Below are positions 1 through 10,862 of a DNA stretch of 64,000 bases, in pieces. Position numbers and translations under genes: made by a program. The notes beneath the pieces are model-generated. The model was given only the letters and a program-made list of their open reading frames with translations. It was not told the DNA's origin and did no database searches. Source of the stretch: Typha latifolia (Eukaryota > Streptophyta > Magnoliopsida > Poales > Typhaceae); NCBI GenBank assembly GCA_019914945.1, contig CM034102.1, forward strand, positions 1,353,501-1,417,500, written 5' to 3'. How positions within the stretch are numbered: position 1 is the stretch's first letter; each line of letters opens with the position of its first letter.

Positions 1-453
1 TCTGAACTGCTTCAATCCATGCCTGAAAATTAATGGTACAATTAGTGGCAAATACAAGGCTCGAATGTAATTGATAATGGCATGAGATTATTTGAGATAG
101 ATGAGCATACCAATGGATGGACATGTTATATTGTGCATGGTTGGTGACATTGATGATGACTCTGTCTCCTTCGCGAGTATAGATGGTTGGTCCAGGGAAC
201 CTCCCGTTAATAGTAACTATAGGCTTGGCATGGCATAGTCTACTCACATTACTGACAACAACCTATGGATCATAGAGAAAAAAAATTGAAACTCTTTTAT
301 GTAAAACTTTTAATGGAACATAAACATATCGGTAAAAAGAGTTTGTAAGCAACTACTCACATCAAATTGGTATCGTTTAATGGCAGCCTCAGCAGGGAGT
401 GAAACAGAAGCGAAGAAGATTGCAAGCAAGAGAAGGCCAAAGAAGGAGGCCAT
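1..453 (-). CDS. Laccase, 5' part (multicopper oxidase), truncated by window edge
   Basis: Plant laccases are secreted multicopper oxidases that oxidise monolignols and other phenolics in the cell wall. Three exons are visible: 361-453, 111-262 and 1-22; the rest lies beyond position 1. Exon 1 encodes [10 protein letters not shown] plus a hydrophobic stretch ending near AEA, a secretion signal of about 24 residues, followed by a YQFDV start of the mature protein. Exon 2 is exactly 152 bp, the size usual for plant laccase exon 2, and encodes [20 protein letters not shown], then NMSIHW. Exon 3 continues HGLKQFR, so the first copper-ligand motif HWHG is split across the intron. All junctions are GT-AG (donors gtgagt and gtatgc). 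I chose the Met at 451-453 because it starts the signal peptide; the frame is open further upstream but has no better ATG. Family assignment is secure; the subgroup cannot be set from 89 residues. Confidence 0.93.
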
Positions 454-1059
454 CCTTAATTTTCTTTCAAGAGAGCTAGAAGTGAATGGCTGTGAGATGT
501 ACAATGTCCAAGTGTGCCTTGCTCATATATAGTAGGCCAGTTGCAAGTTTGTTAATTGAGAAGGAGGAGGAGTTGGTGAGAGCTCAGTAGGTTGAAGTGA
601 TGCTTAGAAGCAAGTGGTGATGGGTACCTCGGAGGAAGGGAAAACAAGTGCATGGTAATAGGATAATAGGAATGAGAGGAACGTTTGGCCAAGACCCAAA
701 TAGATACTACCATTGAAGATTTGTCTTCAAGACAAAGGAGTTGTAGCTAGGAAGAGAGGAGGAGTGTAGTGTAGAATAAGGATGTATTTAGAATTCAGAG
801 ACTTGGAAGAGCAGACGAGGATCCTGTTAATTGATGGGTCACTACGTTACATTTATTTATGTTAGTTTTTTGTAGTTAAGAATTGAACTAAAGAAACATA
901 AGAAAATCTATGCCTTCTTTTGAAGTGAAAAAGAAGAAGACATTTCAGTAGCTAACGAATGTATGGATAATTGGAAATTAGATAAAAGCATATCATTCAA
1001 GATTTACTTAAAAAACATGCGCCATTACAGCACCATCCATAAGCTCTTCCTGGCAAATG
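454..1059. other. Intergenic: laccase promoter side and 3' flank of the next gene
   Basis: This is AT-rich spacer between the laccase start and the stop of the 1060-2535 gene. Apart from the TATA candidate I see no coding potential, tRNA or repeat structure. Purine-rich patches (such as ggaggaggag near 563) are low complexity. The downstream gene's 3'UTR presumably occupies part of 700-1059. Confidence 0.5.
525..532 (-). promoter_or_regulatory. Putative TATA box of the laccase gene
   Basis: On the minus strand this reads TATATATG, about 72 bp upstream of the laccase ATG at 453. That spacing suits a TATA element with a short leader. It is called on motif and position only. Confidence 0.45.
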
Positions 1060-2535
1060 CTAGAAGTGGTTGGGGTTCGAAGTGGAAACCCCACCCTGAT
1101 TAGCTTTGGCCCTTTTCTCGTCGCAGCTAAACCGACACCCATGGCGCCGCGGCTTCTGAGGATTCTCTGGATCGCTCTCGCTCTCCATGAACAACGCACG
1201 AAGGCACCTTCTTCTGACTCTGGGCTCGTGAGGTAATCTTTTATCCGAGTGCGAATTGGCATCTCTCGCTTTGTCTTTGACTTTGAGTGGTTCTATTCTA
1301 GTTCTAGCCATCCGAATCTCTGGTTCAGCTTGTTTACTTTTGATCTCCACATGGACCCCCGGGTTTCTTGCACTGCATGAACTGTCGTGCAGGGTTGAGT
1401 TATTGATGCTCTGCACATTGCTGTTAACGCTAGCGCCCATTCCCGGGCCTTTTCTGCTTCCAGAATTCAACATTTCGTTGTTTCTTGGATCACCTATGAT
1501 CATAGAAGCTCCGGTATTTTCACCAGCCAAAGTTATCATGTTCATTGCTGGTCCACACCGTCTTGGTTCCTCTGCTACTCCGCTGGCCAGCTTTGAGAAT
1601 CCATCTTCAATCTCCTTGTGATATGCAGCTCGATGGCCATCGAATAGTGACCCGCGAGGGATGTCTGAAATTGAAATTTTAGTCCCTCTGCCATTTGAAT
1701 CGTTTTGTCTTATTGGCCTTTCGCTACTTGTGTCGTCTATTTTCTCGCAATTTTCTGGTCTTGAGATGTTAAGTCCTAAATTCACTTCGCTACCTTTTGA
1801 GGAAATTTTGATATGAGATGCTGGGCCAGAGTGCTCGGGTTTGATTGTGTCATTCTGGGTCTTCTGGGCTTGTGGTTCTTCATTTTCAACCACTTCCTCT
1901 TTGTCAGGTTGTTCTTCAGGTATTATGTCTGAATCCACGGCTTTGACAGGATTCATCTGGCTATTAACTCCTTCTGGTTCTTCTTCTATCTCCTGGAGTT
2001 GGGAATGGTTTCCATCTGGCTCTGAATCTCGGTTTGCTTTTGAATTTTCTTGTGTAATATCCATATGATCTTCTTCCTTAACTCGGTTGGACTCCAGCTG
2101 CGTTTGAGGTGGTACTCCAATCTGAGGAGGTTGTGAAGCACTTTGAGGTGTGGGGCTTGTGGCTGTTTTAACTTGTTCCAAATGCCGAGAGGCTTGTGTT
2201 GTTGGTGCTGCTGCTCGAACCGTGGAACGAGAAGGTGATGGAGTTTCTGATCTTTTATTGACAGGCCGAGATTGAGCCAAACTTTGCATTGGTGATGATG
2301 ATGATCTCTGGCTTGCATTTTCTTCTCGCAGGCTGTAGGCCGACAAAGCTGGCGGTGCCGGCAGCCCAGAGGAGCTCGTTCGTCTCCTACGGGAGGGTGG
2401 TGGATCAACTGTTGGTGCGCGAGGCAGGGGTTGCCGCCGAGCCAACGCCGCAGGACGTGAAGGTATTGGTGCCGGATTACTCCAGTAAGGCATCCAGAAG
2501 CGAAACGGTGGCTGCGGCCGCGATCGTCCGGCCAT
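1060..2535 (-). CDS. Uncharacterised, intrinsically disordered plant protein, intronless
   Basis: A single open frame of 491 residues starts at ATG 2533-2535 (MAGRSRPQPPFRFWMPYW). An in-frame extension upstream has no better start. I do not recognise a named domain. The N-terminal 60 residues are rich in Pro and Arg with an aromatic patch (FRFWMPYW) and a basic RRRRTSSS stretch that could act as a nuclear signal. Residues about 60-170 are Ser/Pro/Gln-rich, about 170-260 are very acidic (EEEPEG, EEQPDKEEVVENEE), and the C-terminus is basic with Cys residues (RRRCLRALFMESESD, PRRHGCRFSCDEKRAK). The short ordered-looking segments at both ends look most likely to be conserved. The length, lack of stops and charge pattern favour a real gene, possibly a nuclear or scaffold protein, but the function is unknown. 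Confidence 0.7.
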   Translation of the reverse strand: MAGRSRPQPPFRFWMPYWSNPAPIPSRPAALARRQPLPRAPTVDPPPSRRRRTSSSGLPAPPALSAYSLREENASQRSSSSPMQSLAQSRPVNKRSETPSPSRSTVRAAAPTTQASRHLEQVKTATSPTPQSASQPPQIGVPPQTQLESNRVKEEDHMDITQENSKANRDSEPDGNHSQLQEIEEEPEGVNSQMNPVKAVDSDIIPEEQPDKEEVVENEEPQAQKTQNDTIKPEHSGPASHIKISSKGSEVNLGLNISRPENCEKIDDTSSERPIRQNDSNGRGTKISISDIPRGSLFDGHRAAYHKEIEDGFSKLASGVAEEPRRCGPAMNMITLAGENTGASMIIGDPRNNEMLNSGSRKGPGMGASVNSNVQSINNSTLHDSSCSARNPGVHVEIKSKQAEPEIRMARTRIEPLKVKDKARDANSHSDKRLPHEPRVRRRCLRALFMESESDPENPQKPRRHGCRFSCDEKRAKANQGGVSTSNPNHF

Positions 2536-2580
2536 GGCTGCTTTCTTGTCTAACAGAATGAATCTCTCATGGAGACACAA

Positions 2581-3059
2581 AATATAGGTGCTACTTGGTT
2601 ATATTTCCATATCCTCCTAAGATAAGTTTTGCATCTGATTCCTTTGTCATGTATGAGTCTCGTTTCCATCAGGTTCTCAACGTAAAGAATAAAACATCAA
2701 GCTTTCCATGACTTGCCAAGTAGGTTTACTTTCTTTAGACAACAAGAAACTAACAGAATCTAACCATGAGTAATACTATTTTGAAGAGCAACACTCTTGA
2801 CATCAAGAATTAGATGATCCGACTTTGGCCAGGGTCTCAAGCCGCCTCCATCTGAATCCTGAGAGGTGGAGAAAGAGGAGTTTGCCATCACCACTTGTTT
2901 ATAGAACAAGAAAGGTATACCAGAAACTTTTACCTTTCATATCAGCTTTAAGGCTTGGGAGCCACCACCTCCTTGCAGAAGCAATCCTTAAAGAATTTTT
3001 GGTTTAAATTTGAGACGGTTTTGTGACTTCTTAGAATTAACTATTGACTGGTTTTGGGG
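2581..3059. other. Intergenic spacer, no gene recognised
   Basis: A plus-strand open frame of about 60 codons (2825-3007) has no recognisable features, and the minus strand shows only short open stretches. A run of nine G's sits at about 3056-3064, next to the end of the copia gag relic. The region could hold more transposon debris, but I cannot demonstrate it. Confidence 0.35.
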
Positions 3060-3722
3060 GGGGTGTTGGCATTAAATTCATGGATTCTAATTTTAAGATC
3101 ACTGGCCCTATATAGTTGTTCCTCTAGCCTAATAGATTTAAGGACTTGGATTAAGGTCATGTCTACTTCACTATGCATCAAGTCGTTTGCAAAGCTAGTC
3201 CATGGAGGAGGGAGTTTGTCTAAAAGATAACAGACCTTTAATTCTTCAGAGAATTAGGACCCCTGGCTTTCTACCATCATAAGCATCTCCTCAAATTGGT
3301 GAAGCTGCAGGACAATAGGCTTGTCATCTACCATTTTAAATCTAAGAAAAGTGGAGATATTTATGATATCATCACTGTGTCCATAGTTGGACTCTAGGGT
3401 TTGCCCATAACTCTTTGGCAGTCTCTATTTTGCAGTACACATCATATAGGAAATCCACAAGAGCACTTAGAATTGCAATCTTACAATGGTAATTGAGTTC
3501 TTCAGGAGTTTTGGTGGGCACCAAGGTAGTCTCAGAGGTTGTTGATGTAGGTTCTTCAATGGCCGACCAAAGTCCTAAGGTGGTAAGCCAAAATTTCATT
3601 TTGTTTTGCCATTTTCTAAAGCTAGAACCATCAAATTTGTTGGGTTTGAATCCTAGAGAGGAATCATCAAGGCTTGTGTTTGATTTGGAGTCCATTGGAT
3701 TACTTCTGAATGTGTTCTCCAA
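3060..3722 (-). pseudogene. Decayed Ty1/copia-type gag fragment
   Basis: Minus-strand frames read as the N-terminal part of a copia retrotransposon gag. One block (3372-3722) contains KFDGSSFRKWQNKMKFWL, the 'F.G.nf..W' start characteristic of copia gag (DUF4219/UBN2 region), and ends near AKELW. A second block (about 3090-3370), in a shifted frame and with an in-frame stop, contains CYLLDKLPPPWTSFAND and LKSIRLEEQLY, matching the next part of the same family. No protease, integrase or reverse transcriptase and no clear LTR pair are visible. This is therefore a short, inactivated relic, not an element or a host gene. Confidence 0.8.
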
Positions 3723-4522
3723 CTGTATAATAAAGTAATAAACAAGTAAATTTCAATCAACATTACATAATATATGCAGAAGAATTTTCTGACCAACAGA
3801 TTAACACATTATACGCAGAAAGAGTAACTAATAATTTTTCGCAGAATTTTAAAAGAAAGTGATTAATTAGAGGGTTAAGAATCCCTAACCTGTTTAAGAT
3901 CACACAATGACAAGCACGAAGTGGAAATAGAAATTAGAGGAGAGTGAGGGAGTGTTGATAATTAATTCGATCCTTGTGTCTTCATGTGGAGTAATTATAG
4001 GCAAGACTGCATTAATTGTGAATCAACGGCCATCGTAACGTTTAAATTTTCTTTTAAAATTTCTAACGTTTCAGGAAGATCGTCAGCAGCCCCCATTGCA
4101 GGAATTTCCTGCAATCCGGGGTACTTGGCTGCAAAACCATCCAGCAACTGAAGTAAAATATTATACTAAAAAAATTATGGTGCATATTTGATATCTGACA
4201 CATTTCTTCAGGAAGGAACACAGGCTCATCAAAGTTACAATCGTACATAATCCCAAAAAACAAGGGTTATAGTCACCTCGCTTATATCATCAATTGAGTA
4301 AATATAATTGCAATAACAATAACCAAGGACAATGACTGTAAGTACAAGTAGTCATTAGCTGAAGAAGGGAACATGCAGGCTAGAGACAACTACAGAATAA
4401 TTGAAAGATCTCCAGTAACTGTTTCAAATGATATTCAACACGGTCGTTCACATTATTTGATTTCAGCCTCACATTTTGACTAATTATTTTGATGATCTAA
4501 AGTGCTTGACACTATAGTAAGC
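3723..4522. other. Intergenic: flank of copia relic and 3' side of DUF220 gene
   Basis: AT-rich sequence without coding signal. The part next to 3722 may be leader or LTR remnant of the copia fragment, but I found no TG...CA terminal pair. About 4270-4522 probably includes the 3'UTR of the minus-strand DUF220 gene, whose stop is at 4523. Confidence 0.35.
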
Positions 4523-6637
4523 TTACTGAGTTCCACGTCGCCCTCTGTTTCTTCTTTCACGCCATCTCTCCTTGATGTTGTTGACAGTGTATGCTGCAAG
4601 ATCGCTGCTACTACTACTATCACCACTTGCTTCAAGATATTGCTTCTTTTCTGCATCAGTGGCTGCTCTTCGTAAGCGACCAACTTCAGCTAAAAGATCA
4701 GTTATCAGCATCTCAGTGGTCCTTGTGGTGATCCCTCTTAGATACCAAGAAATTGGTGGTGGAGGAACAACAGCTGGCTGAATTAGCTGATCTAGAGTAA
4801 CAATAGACCCAACCCTTCCATTGCCGCGAGTGCAAGCTTCATATTCAACCAATGTCTTTGGCTTGTGAGGCAGGCATATCTGTTCATCAATGAACAAAGG
4901 TTCTACTTTCCAGCAACCTTCGAATTTTTTCATGAACCCTGATCTCCCTTGCTTGAAGCTTACCTGCAAAAAGAATATTGCTAGCGAGGTCATATAACAA
5001 TATAATAACTTAAAATGAAGGTAGTTATGACTCAAAACTCTTCATGTTTCTTTCAACTAAAATTATGGACAAAACATGCTGCATAATCTTGGCATGTAAA
5101 GGCACCAATTTTATTCTTACAGTGTGATCTTTTCGGTTTTGATCAACGTAAACATGCACTGATATTGTTCCAGACCACCAAAGGAATTTCCATATGGCTG
5201 CTTGCTCCAACTCAACTACCTGCCTAAAGCCCTCATCAAGCACGACCCTTCTTGAAATCACTTCCTGGAAAAAGGTAACAGGAACACAGCTGAAGAAACA
5301 AAATTCATAGATACATGTACCAAAACTTCTATCGTCAAAATCATCAGGCCAATTGTGCAAAATTGTTCAAAGGCAGCCCAATCGCAGGATATGCAATTCA
5401 CTGTAAGTAATATATATGGTTTGAGAGGTCGCCCTAAAATGTACAACTAAAAATATTCTAGGGAGCATGATGAGCTGCTCTGAAAGACAAACCACCACCC
5501 TGCAGTAGACAACTCCATCTAGAAGAATTAAAGCTATGAATCTTAAGAAAATCTTGTAAGAAAAAGAAAAGGCTCATGCATCTGAAACTAAACTGTGCTG
5601 ATTAGAAATATGTGTAAGGTTGGAGAAATGCAAATATAGCCTTGTACTAACAAAATAGAACTCACCAAACAGGTAGATAGAGATGCTTTTAATTTTAGCA
5701 TGTGCTCTGTACCACATGCAATCACCCATGCTTGTATGTGAAGAAAAGGACAACTCAATTTTTATAACTAAAAAGATAGGCATGACCAAATGTTCCTTCC
5801 CTTAGATTTATTTATTACAAGATAGAAAAGCTAATTATTTGCCAAGAGAATATATTTACAGTCTTCAACTGATTAGCAAATATAGATACCTTGATGTTTT
5901 TGAACACTCGCTTGTTTTCTGGGTCAACAACAATGTTATAGATTGCATCTGGAGGTAATCCAGCCTTGAATCTCACCTTCAAGTTGCAAAGAGAACCCTT
6001 TGGTACATTAACCTGAAACAAGTTCACATTGATTATCAGACATCTAATGTTTCAAAAAATTCCAATGTATAGTTGATCCACAATTTGACATAGGCCTTTT
6101 TCTTTAAGGAATCCTTCTTTTATATTTGGAAAAGAACAGGACGAATAGGTTGACTTCTATTAGAGAAAATTACAAACCAAAGATCCAGCAAGATTATGGA
6201 TTTGATTTCTCATAGAAAAGGAATTCCTGGCAATTAAGTATAAACCTTGATTTCTGCGGGCTCATCAAACCAATTAGAGTTGTTTTTCCAAGCTTGAAGC
6301 TGCTTATCCAAGTTAACCTCACAACCCATGCATTGTTGTTCCTCTGACAGCACCAATGGTTTTTGAGTACCAGGGATATGGCCCTTTTTAAGCAAATGCT
6401 TAAAATGTATCTGGAGAGAGAATAACTCAACTTGTATCAGCTTGTCATGAAACCAAATGAGTTCTTTTCGTTACAATGGTAATGAAACTCAAAATTTAAA
6501 GGACTAACCTTCAGAGAATTCTGAAGTTTTTGAGGCACTTGCACAAGAAAATCAAGTGCTGGATTAAGTGTTAGTGGGCCACCATTTATCTTGGGAACAT
6601 GGGTATCAAAACTTGAATTTGCTTTATTTCTTTCCAT
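4523..6637 (-). CDS. DUF220 family protein (OBP32pep-like), five exons
   Basis: Coding exons on the minus strand are 6509-6637, 6246-6410, 5890-6012, 5121-5264 and 4523-4963. Together they give 1002 bp and 333 residues, with all internal junctions in phase 0. The signature blocks are [37 protein letters not shown], then [34 protein letters not shown], and [20 protein letters not shown]. These are the conserved core of the plant DUF220 family, whose fold resembles START/polyketide-cyclase-like lipid-binding proteins. The biochemical role is not established. The tail is basic and Arg-rich. The start is the least certain part: the ATG at 6635-6637 (MERNKANSS) follows an acceptor at 6695/6696 with an in-frame stop between them, so the exon would begin in 5'UTR. 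An upstream coding exon cannot be excluded. Confidence 0.82.
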
Positions 6638-7600
6638 TAAAACCAGAATTACATCACTGGGCTTCTGAATCAACTTATTGTACCTCAGTTAGCACCTGAA
6701 ACAAAGATTTATCTTTCAAATTGTCAGAATGTAAACAATAAATGAGATACAAAAAATCCTTGCCTTTGTTCAACTAGCACAAAAAATAGGCTATTTGACA
6801 TTGCAAAGTTTCACTAACCTAGCCATAGTAAGTAATGGAATAAAGTTTAAGGATTTGCTCCTTCAATATATGACAGATTAACATTGCATTTCCCTGAGAA
6901 GGTGGAAACTGAAGCAACAATGCACCAGGACTAGAATTTTCAAAAAAAGCAAAAGCATCTACAATCTATTTTACCACAAGTTTTAGGCATTTGATGCTGA
7001 TTAAATACAATCAGGATCAGGACTTCCAAGCACAAATAGAAAATGTCTCTGTGATTGGATGCTTCAGGCCATATAGTCATGTTCATGAGTACCACAGCGA
7101 TACGAAAAACTTATCTAAAATTAGGATTTACAAGTGAAATTTATCGCTATGCAACAAGAAATGTCGCTGCCCTTGAAGCTTGAGTAAACCTCTAGAAGCT
7201 ACAATTGAGCAAGATGTATGTCGGCAGGTTATGGAGTACCAAGACAAGAACTAAATCTAATCAAAAGATTTATTGAACGCTATCAAAAACATTGAGACGA
7301 GAAAAACCCATCTGAAATCAATTGAAATCGCGCAAAGATCAACTCATTTAGCAAATATCGCACTAAAAGCCGTTCAAATAAGAGGAAAGAATTATACACC
7401 AATTTCAAAGACAAAAACAACACCAAAACTAGCGAAATCTAGTGGAAACATGTAAGAGATCTCAACCCCAGCATCGAGTAGTTACCAATTTGGAGAAGGG
7501 CAAAGTATCTTCTCTGAAAGTGCTTTCGGTGACGTCTGGGGAAATTGGAAACGAAAGAGTCGAATTCTTATTTTGAGCCACCGGTCGAGAGTCGTATCTA
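6638..7600 (-). other. 5'UTR/intron region upstream of the DUF220 gene
   Basis: Minus-strand reading shows a plausible non-coding first exon at about 7487-7560, followed by a good donor (ttg|gtaact), and a long intron to the acceptor at about 6696. Within it, 6826-6966 contains an open stretch of about 46 codons (GALLLQFPPSQGNAMLICHI and onward) that ends in a stop at about 6826-6828. I could not assign it to a protein. No other feature is visible. Confidence 0.4.
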
Positions 7601-9342
7601 CTAAAATTTTTAACGGGATTTTTACACAATTGCCACTAAATGTTTTTATCATCGAAAATCTTTCTCCTCTTTTAAAAATATCATCTATTTAACTAACAAT
7701 AATAAAAACTAAACATCAAATTTATAAATAGTATTTTGCCATTGCATAATAAGTTTTTTAAAATAGTTATAAAGCTATTCAATATTTTACTCGATATTAC
7801 ATTACAATAAAAATATCTTCTTTTTTATAACACAAATATTACTAGTTCAGGGACCTCTTATATGGTTCAGTAACCAAACATCTTGTTATTTTTTTTATAT
7901 CTAACTAAATTTACTCCTCAAAAAATTAAGACTAACAAATCGAGTTCGGAACTTAGCCACAAACCAAACAAGATCACATTATTCCGAAATTTTTTTTTAA
8001 AGATAATTATGATATTTTAAAAAACTTAATGATAAATTAATTTTTTGAAAATTTTCAGTAACAATTATGTTAAAAAAAAAATTTACTTTATTGACTCCTA
8101 TTACATGAAAGAAATAAAATACTTAGGGACCATTGGGCCACATTTAGTTTAAATCCTAGCCCGACTTGGTCTGACATAGAGACATTAGGCCAAGGCCAAT
8201 TAAAGCCTTTAGCAGTAAATTCTAGCGGATTCCTAACCAGGTACGTAGTCATAGCTCATGGCCCAGTCGGCCCAGAAAAAAGAGCAACTGTACCTTAAAT
8301 TTTATTTATTTTTATCATTCAAGAGCGGTTGGGCTACCATTAATTACCAAACAATTCTATCCATAATAATTGTTTGAAATTTGATTCGATCCTGCAACCT
8401 ATTTGGTAGCAGAGAATAGTACCTATCAACTCAATTTTGTGCAATCAGGACATTACCCAACACTGTGTATAAGACTAATGTGAACCATTTTTACAACTCA
8501 TGGCAAGGTAAACACACAGGAGGATAGATCTTGGTAGTAGATTTGTTACATAGGCACTGTTCAAGGAAAAGGAGGAGAAATCTTGATCGTAGATTTGTTA
8601 CATTGTCCACATTTTGCCTCTCTCTTTTTCTTCTTGTCATTCCACAACTTGGGTAGACAATATACATAGAGTTCGTGTTAATTTATCATGCTTCTGGTGT
8701 GGTTCCTGTTCACTGTTTGCATGGTTTGTTCATCTGCCTTTGTTTCAATGTGTGTATATAAAGGTTGATGTATTTTGGGTTTTATATATTATTCTTTACA
8801 AGGTTGTTATTGTCGTTGTATATGAACTAGGAAGTTGCATGCCAATATTGACACCCATGATATGTCGCAACACACTTTACTTATGAAACAAACATCTATC
8901 ACGACAAGCTATTTATCGGCTATGGTTTATGGACACCAGCTTCTCTATCCATAAACTGATTGACAGTTCCAAGTACCTCTCTCTACCTGACATCTTTCAT
9001 GGGGTACTGTTGCCATTTTGAAGTAATTTATATATTCAAAATCGAGATGGCATTACCTTCAACTAGTCTCTAATAAGCTTCCAGAAAAAAAGAAATTAAA
9101 TCGTCAAGATGGTAATCTATGTGAGTGATGTAATATTAGGAGGGTTAATGGGTTGTTGTACAAGCATTGGATACGTAGATATCAAAGTCCATTAGTGCAG
9201 TCGTCGCCGCATAGAATCTGCTCGTCCATTGTAGAAAGGTTTTAAATTCTAAGTCCTCCGCCCGCCTCTATCTATGTCAATACTTATATCACCAAACCCC
9301 TTCTCCCCTCGTTATAGAGATAGATATTATAATTAACAAGGA
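7601..9342. other. Intergenic AT-rich spacer before the UGT cluster
   Basis: About 1.7 kb of strongly AT-rich DNA with homopolymer A/T runs (7985-8110). No coding frame on either strand resembles a protein. The plus-strand open frame at 8614-8886 is a chance run in T/G-rich sequence. A gene-scale transposable element could be hidden here, but I see no terminal inverted repeats with target duplications. Confidence 0.4.
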
Positions 9343-9350
9343 TATATAAT
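9343..9350 (+). promoter_or_regulatory. Putative TATA box of UGT 1
   Basis: TATATAAT lies 52 bp before the ATG at 9402. This implies a leader of roughly 20-30 nt, rich in CT (tcttcttcctcttcc). A second TATA-like run is at 9326-9334. Called on motif and spacing only. Confidence 0.45.
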
Positions 9351-9401
9351 TTATTTTGTCTCTTCTTCCTCTTCCCCTTCCTCGTCCTCGTCTCTCTCTT
9401 C

Positions 9402-10862
9402 ATGGATCTCCACGTCTTCTTCCTCCCATTCCTTGCCCCAGGCCACATGATCCCCATGGTCGACCTCGCCTGTCTCTTGGCCGGCCGCGGCGTCAAGTCC
9501 ACCGTCGTCACGACAGCCGCCAACATCCCCTTAATCCGACCCACCATCCAACTCACCAACTCCTCTCTTCCTTCCCGTTTCCATCCAATCCAAATCCTGC
9601 TCCTCCCTTTCCCTTCCTCCGAGTCCGGCATCCCTGAAGGGCAAGAAAACCTCCTCGCCTTCCCTGCGCCGACTATCACCCCGGAGATCGACTACGCCAT
9701 CGACCTCCTCCAGGAGCCCTTCTCCGCTCTGCTCTACGACCACCGCCCCGACTGCGTCGTCTCCGACATCTTCTACACGTGGTCGGCCGCCGCCGCCCAC
9801 GCGCTGGACATTCCCCGCCTCGTCTTCCACGGCACCGGATTCTTCCCCTGCGCCGTCACCACCGTCATCGGAATCACGAACCCCCATTTGGGCCTCACGT
9901 GCGATGACGAGCCCTTTGTCGTGCCCGGGCTGCCCCATCGCGTCGAGCTCACGAAGGCACAGCTCCCAGACTTCTTCTCGACGCGAATCGATCAGTTGGT
10001 CCGGATGCACGACTCAAACGGGAAGAGCGATGGGATGGTGATGAATAGCTTCTACGACATGGAACCCGACTACGTCGACTTGCTCAAGGGGGCCTACGAG
10101 GAAGACGAGGTGTGGCACGTGGGTCCCCTATCTCTGCGCAATAAGGACGCCACCGAGAAAGCGATACGCGGCAACACGGCCTCCATTAACGCCCACGAGT
10201 GCTTAAATTGGTTGGACACAAAGAAAGCCAGATCGGTAATCTACGTTTGTTTCGGGAGCTTAGGCCGATTCGCCCCGGCCCAATTGAAGGAGATCGCGTT
10301 GGGACTGGAAGCTTCGCAGCACCTGTTTGTTTGGGTGGTAAAATATGACAAACATTTAGTGGGTGTTTTACCTGACGGGTTCGAGAGCAGGATGGCGAGA
10401 GATGGGAAGGGATTCGTCATCAACGGCTGGGCTCCGCAGCTACTCATCTTGAACCACGAGGCCATCGGGGGGTTCGTGACGCACTGCGGCTGGAACTCGT
10501 GCTTGGAGGCGGCGAGTTCCGGGGTGCCGATGGTGACGTGGCCCCTCTTCGCCGAGCAGTTCGTGAACGAGAGGTTGGTGGTGCAGGTGCTTAGGATCGG
10601 GGTCTCGGTCGGGGTGAGGAGATGTAGTGAGAGGGAGGAGGAGAGAGAGGTGGTGGATAGAGACCAGCTGGAGAAAGCGGTGAAGGCCTTAATGGGAGGT
10701 GGAAAAGAAGCGGAGGAGAGGAGGAAGAGGGCACGAGAGCTCAGGGTGAAGGCGATGAGGGCGGTGGAGGAAGGTGGCTCGTCATACAATGGGGTCAGTC
10801 ATTTGATCGAACACCTGGTTGGTCTTAGAGCTGCACGGGTCGGGTCGGGTCGGGTAGCTTGA
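9402..10862 (+). CDS. UDP-glycosyltransferase 1 of cluster (family 1, UGT73-like)
   Basis: This is an intronless enzyme of 486 residues that transfers a sugar from a UDP-sugar to a small hydrophobic acceptor in the cytosol. The N-terminal acceptor domain starts FFLPFLAPGHMIPMVDLA, with catalytic His15; its partner Asp is D122 in VVSDIFYTWS. The PSPG donor box spans residues 343-386, from WAPQLLILNHEAIGGFVTHC through GWNSCLE to PLFAEQ. It has Trp at box position 22 (W364) and the final Gln that favours UDP-glucose. Overall similarity is to scopoletin/flavonoid/abscisate glucosyltransferase-like UGT73 enzymes, but the acceptor cannot be read from sequence. The C-terminus (RVGSGRVA) is encoded by a GGGTC repeat at about 10838-10857. 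The next gene, in the same direction, is its closest relative and indicates tandem duplication. Confidence 0.93.
   Translation: MDLHVFFLPFLAPGHMIPMVDLACLLAGRGVKSTVVTTAANIPLIRPTIQLTNSSLPSRFHPIQILLLPFPSSESGIPEGQENLLAFPAPTITPEIDYAIDLLQEPFSALLYDHRPDCVVSDIFYTWSAAAAHALDIPRLVFHGTGFFPCAVTTVIGITNPHLGLTCDDEPFVVPGLPHRVELTKAQLPDFFSTRIDQLVRMHDSNGKSDGMVMNSFYDMEPDYVDLLKGAYEEDEVWHVGPLSLRNKDATEKAIRGNTASINAHECLNWLDTKKARSVIYVCFGSLGRFAPAQLKEIALGLEASQHLFVWVVKYDKHLVGVLPDGFESRMARDGKGFVINGWAPQLLILNHEAIGGFVTHCGWNSCLEAASSGVPMVTWPLFAEQFVNERLVVQVLRIGVSVGVRRCSEREEEREVVDRDQLEKAVKALMGGGKEAEERRKRARELRVKAMRAVEEGGSSYNGVSHLIEHLVGLRAARVGSGRVA

Noticed and set aside
9531..10010. 159-codon open frame antisense to UGT 1
   Set aside because: GC-rich antisense shadow without homology. 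Similar shadows occur opposite UGT 2-4.
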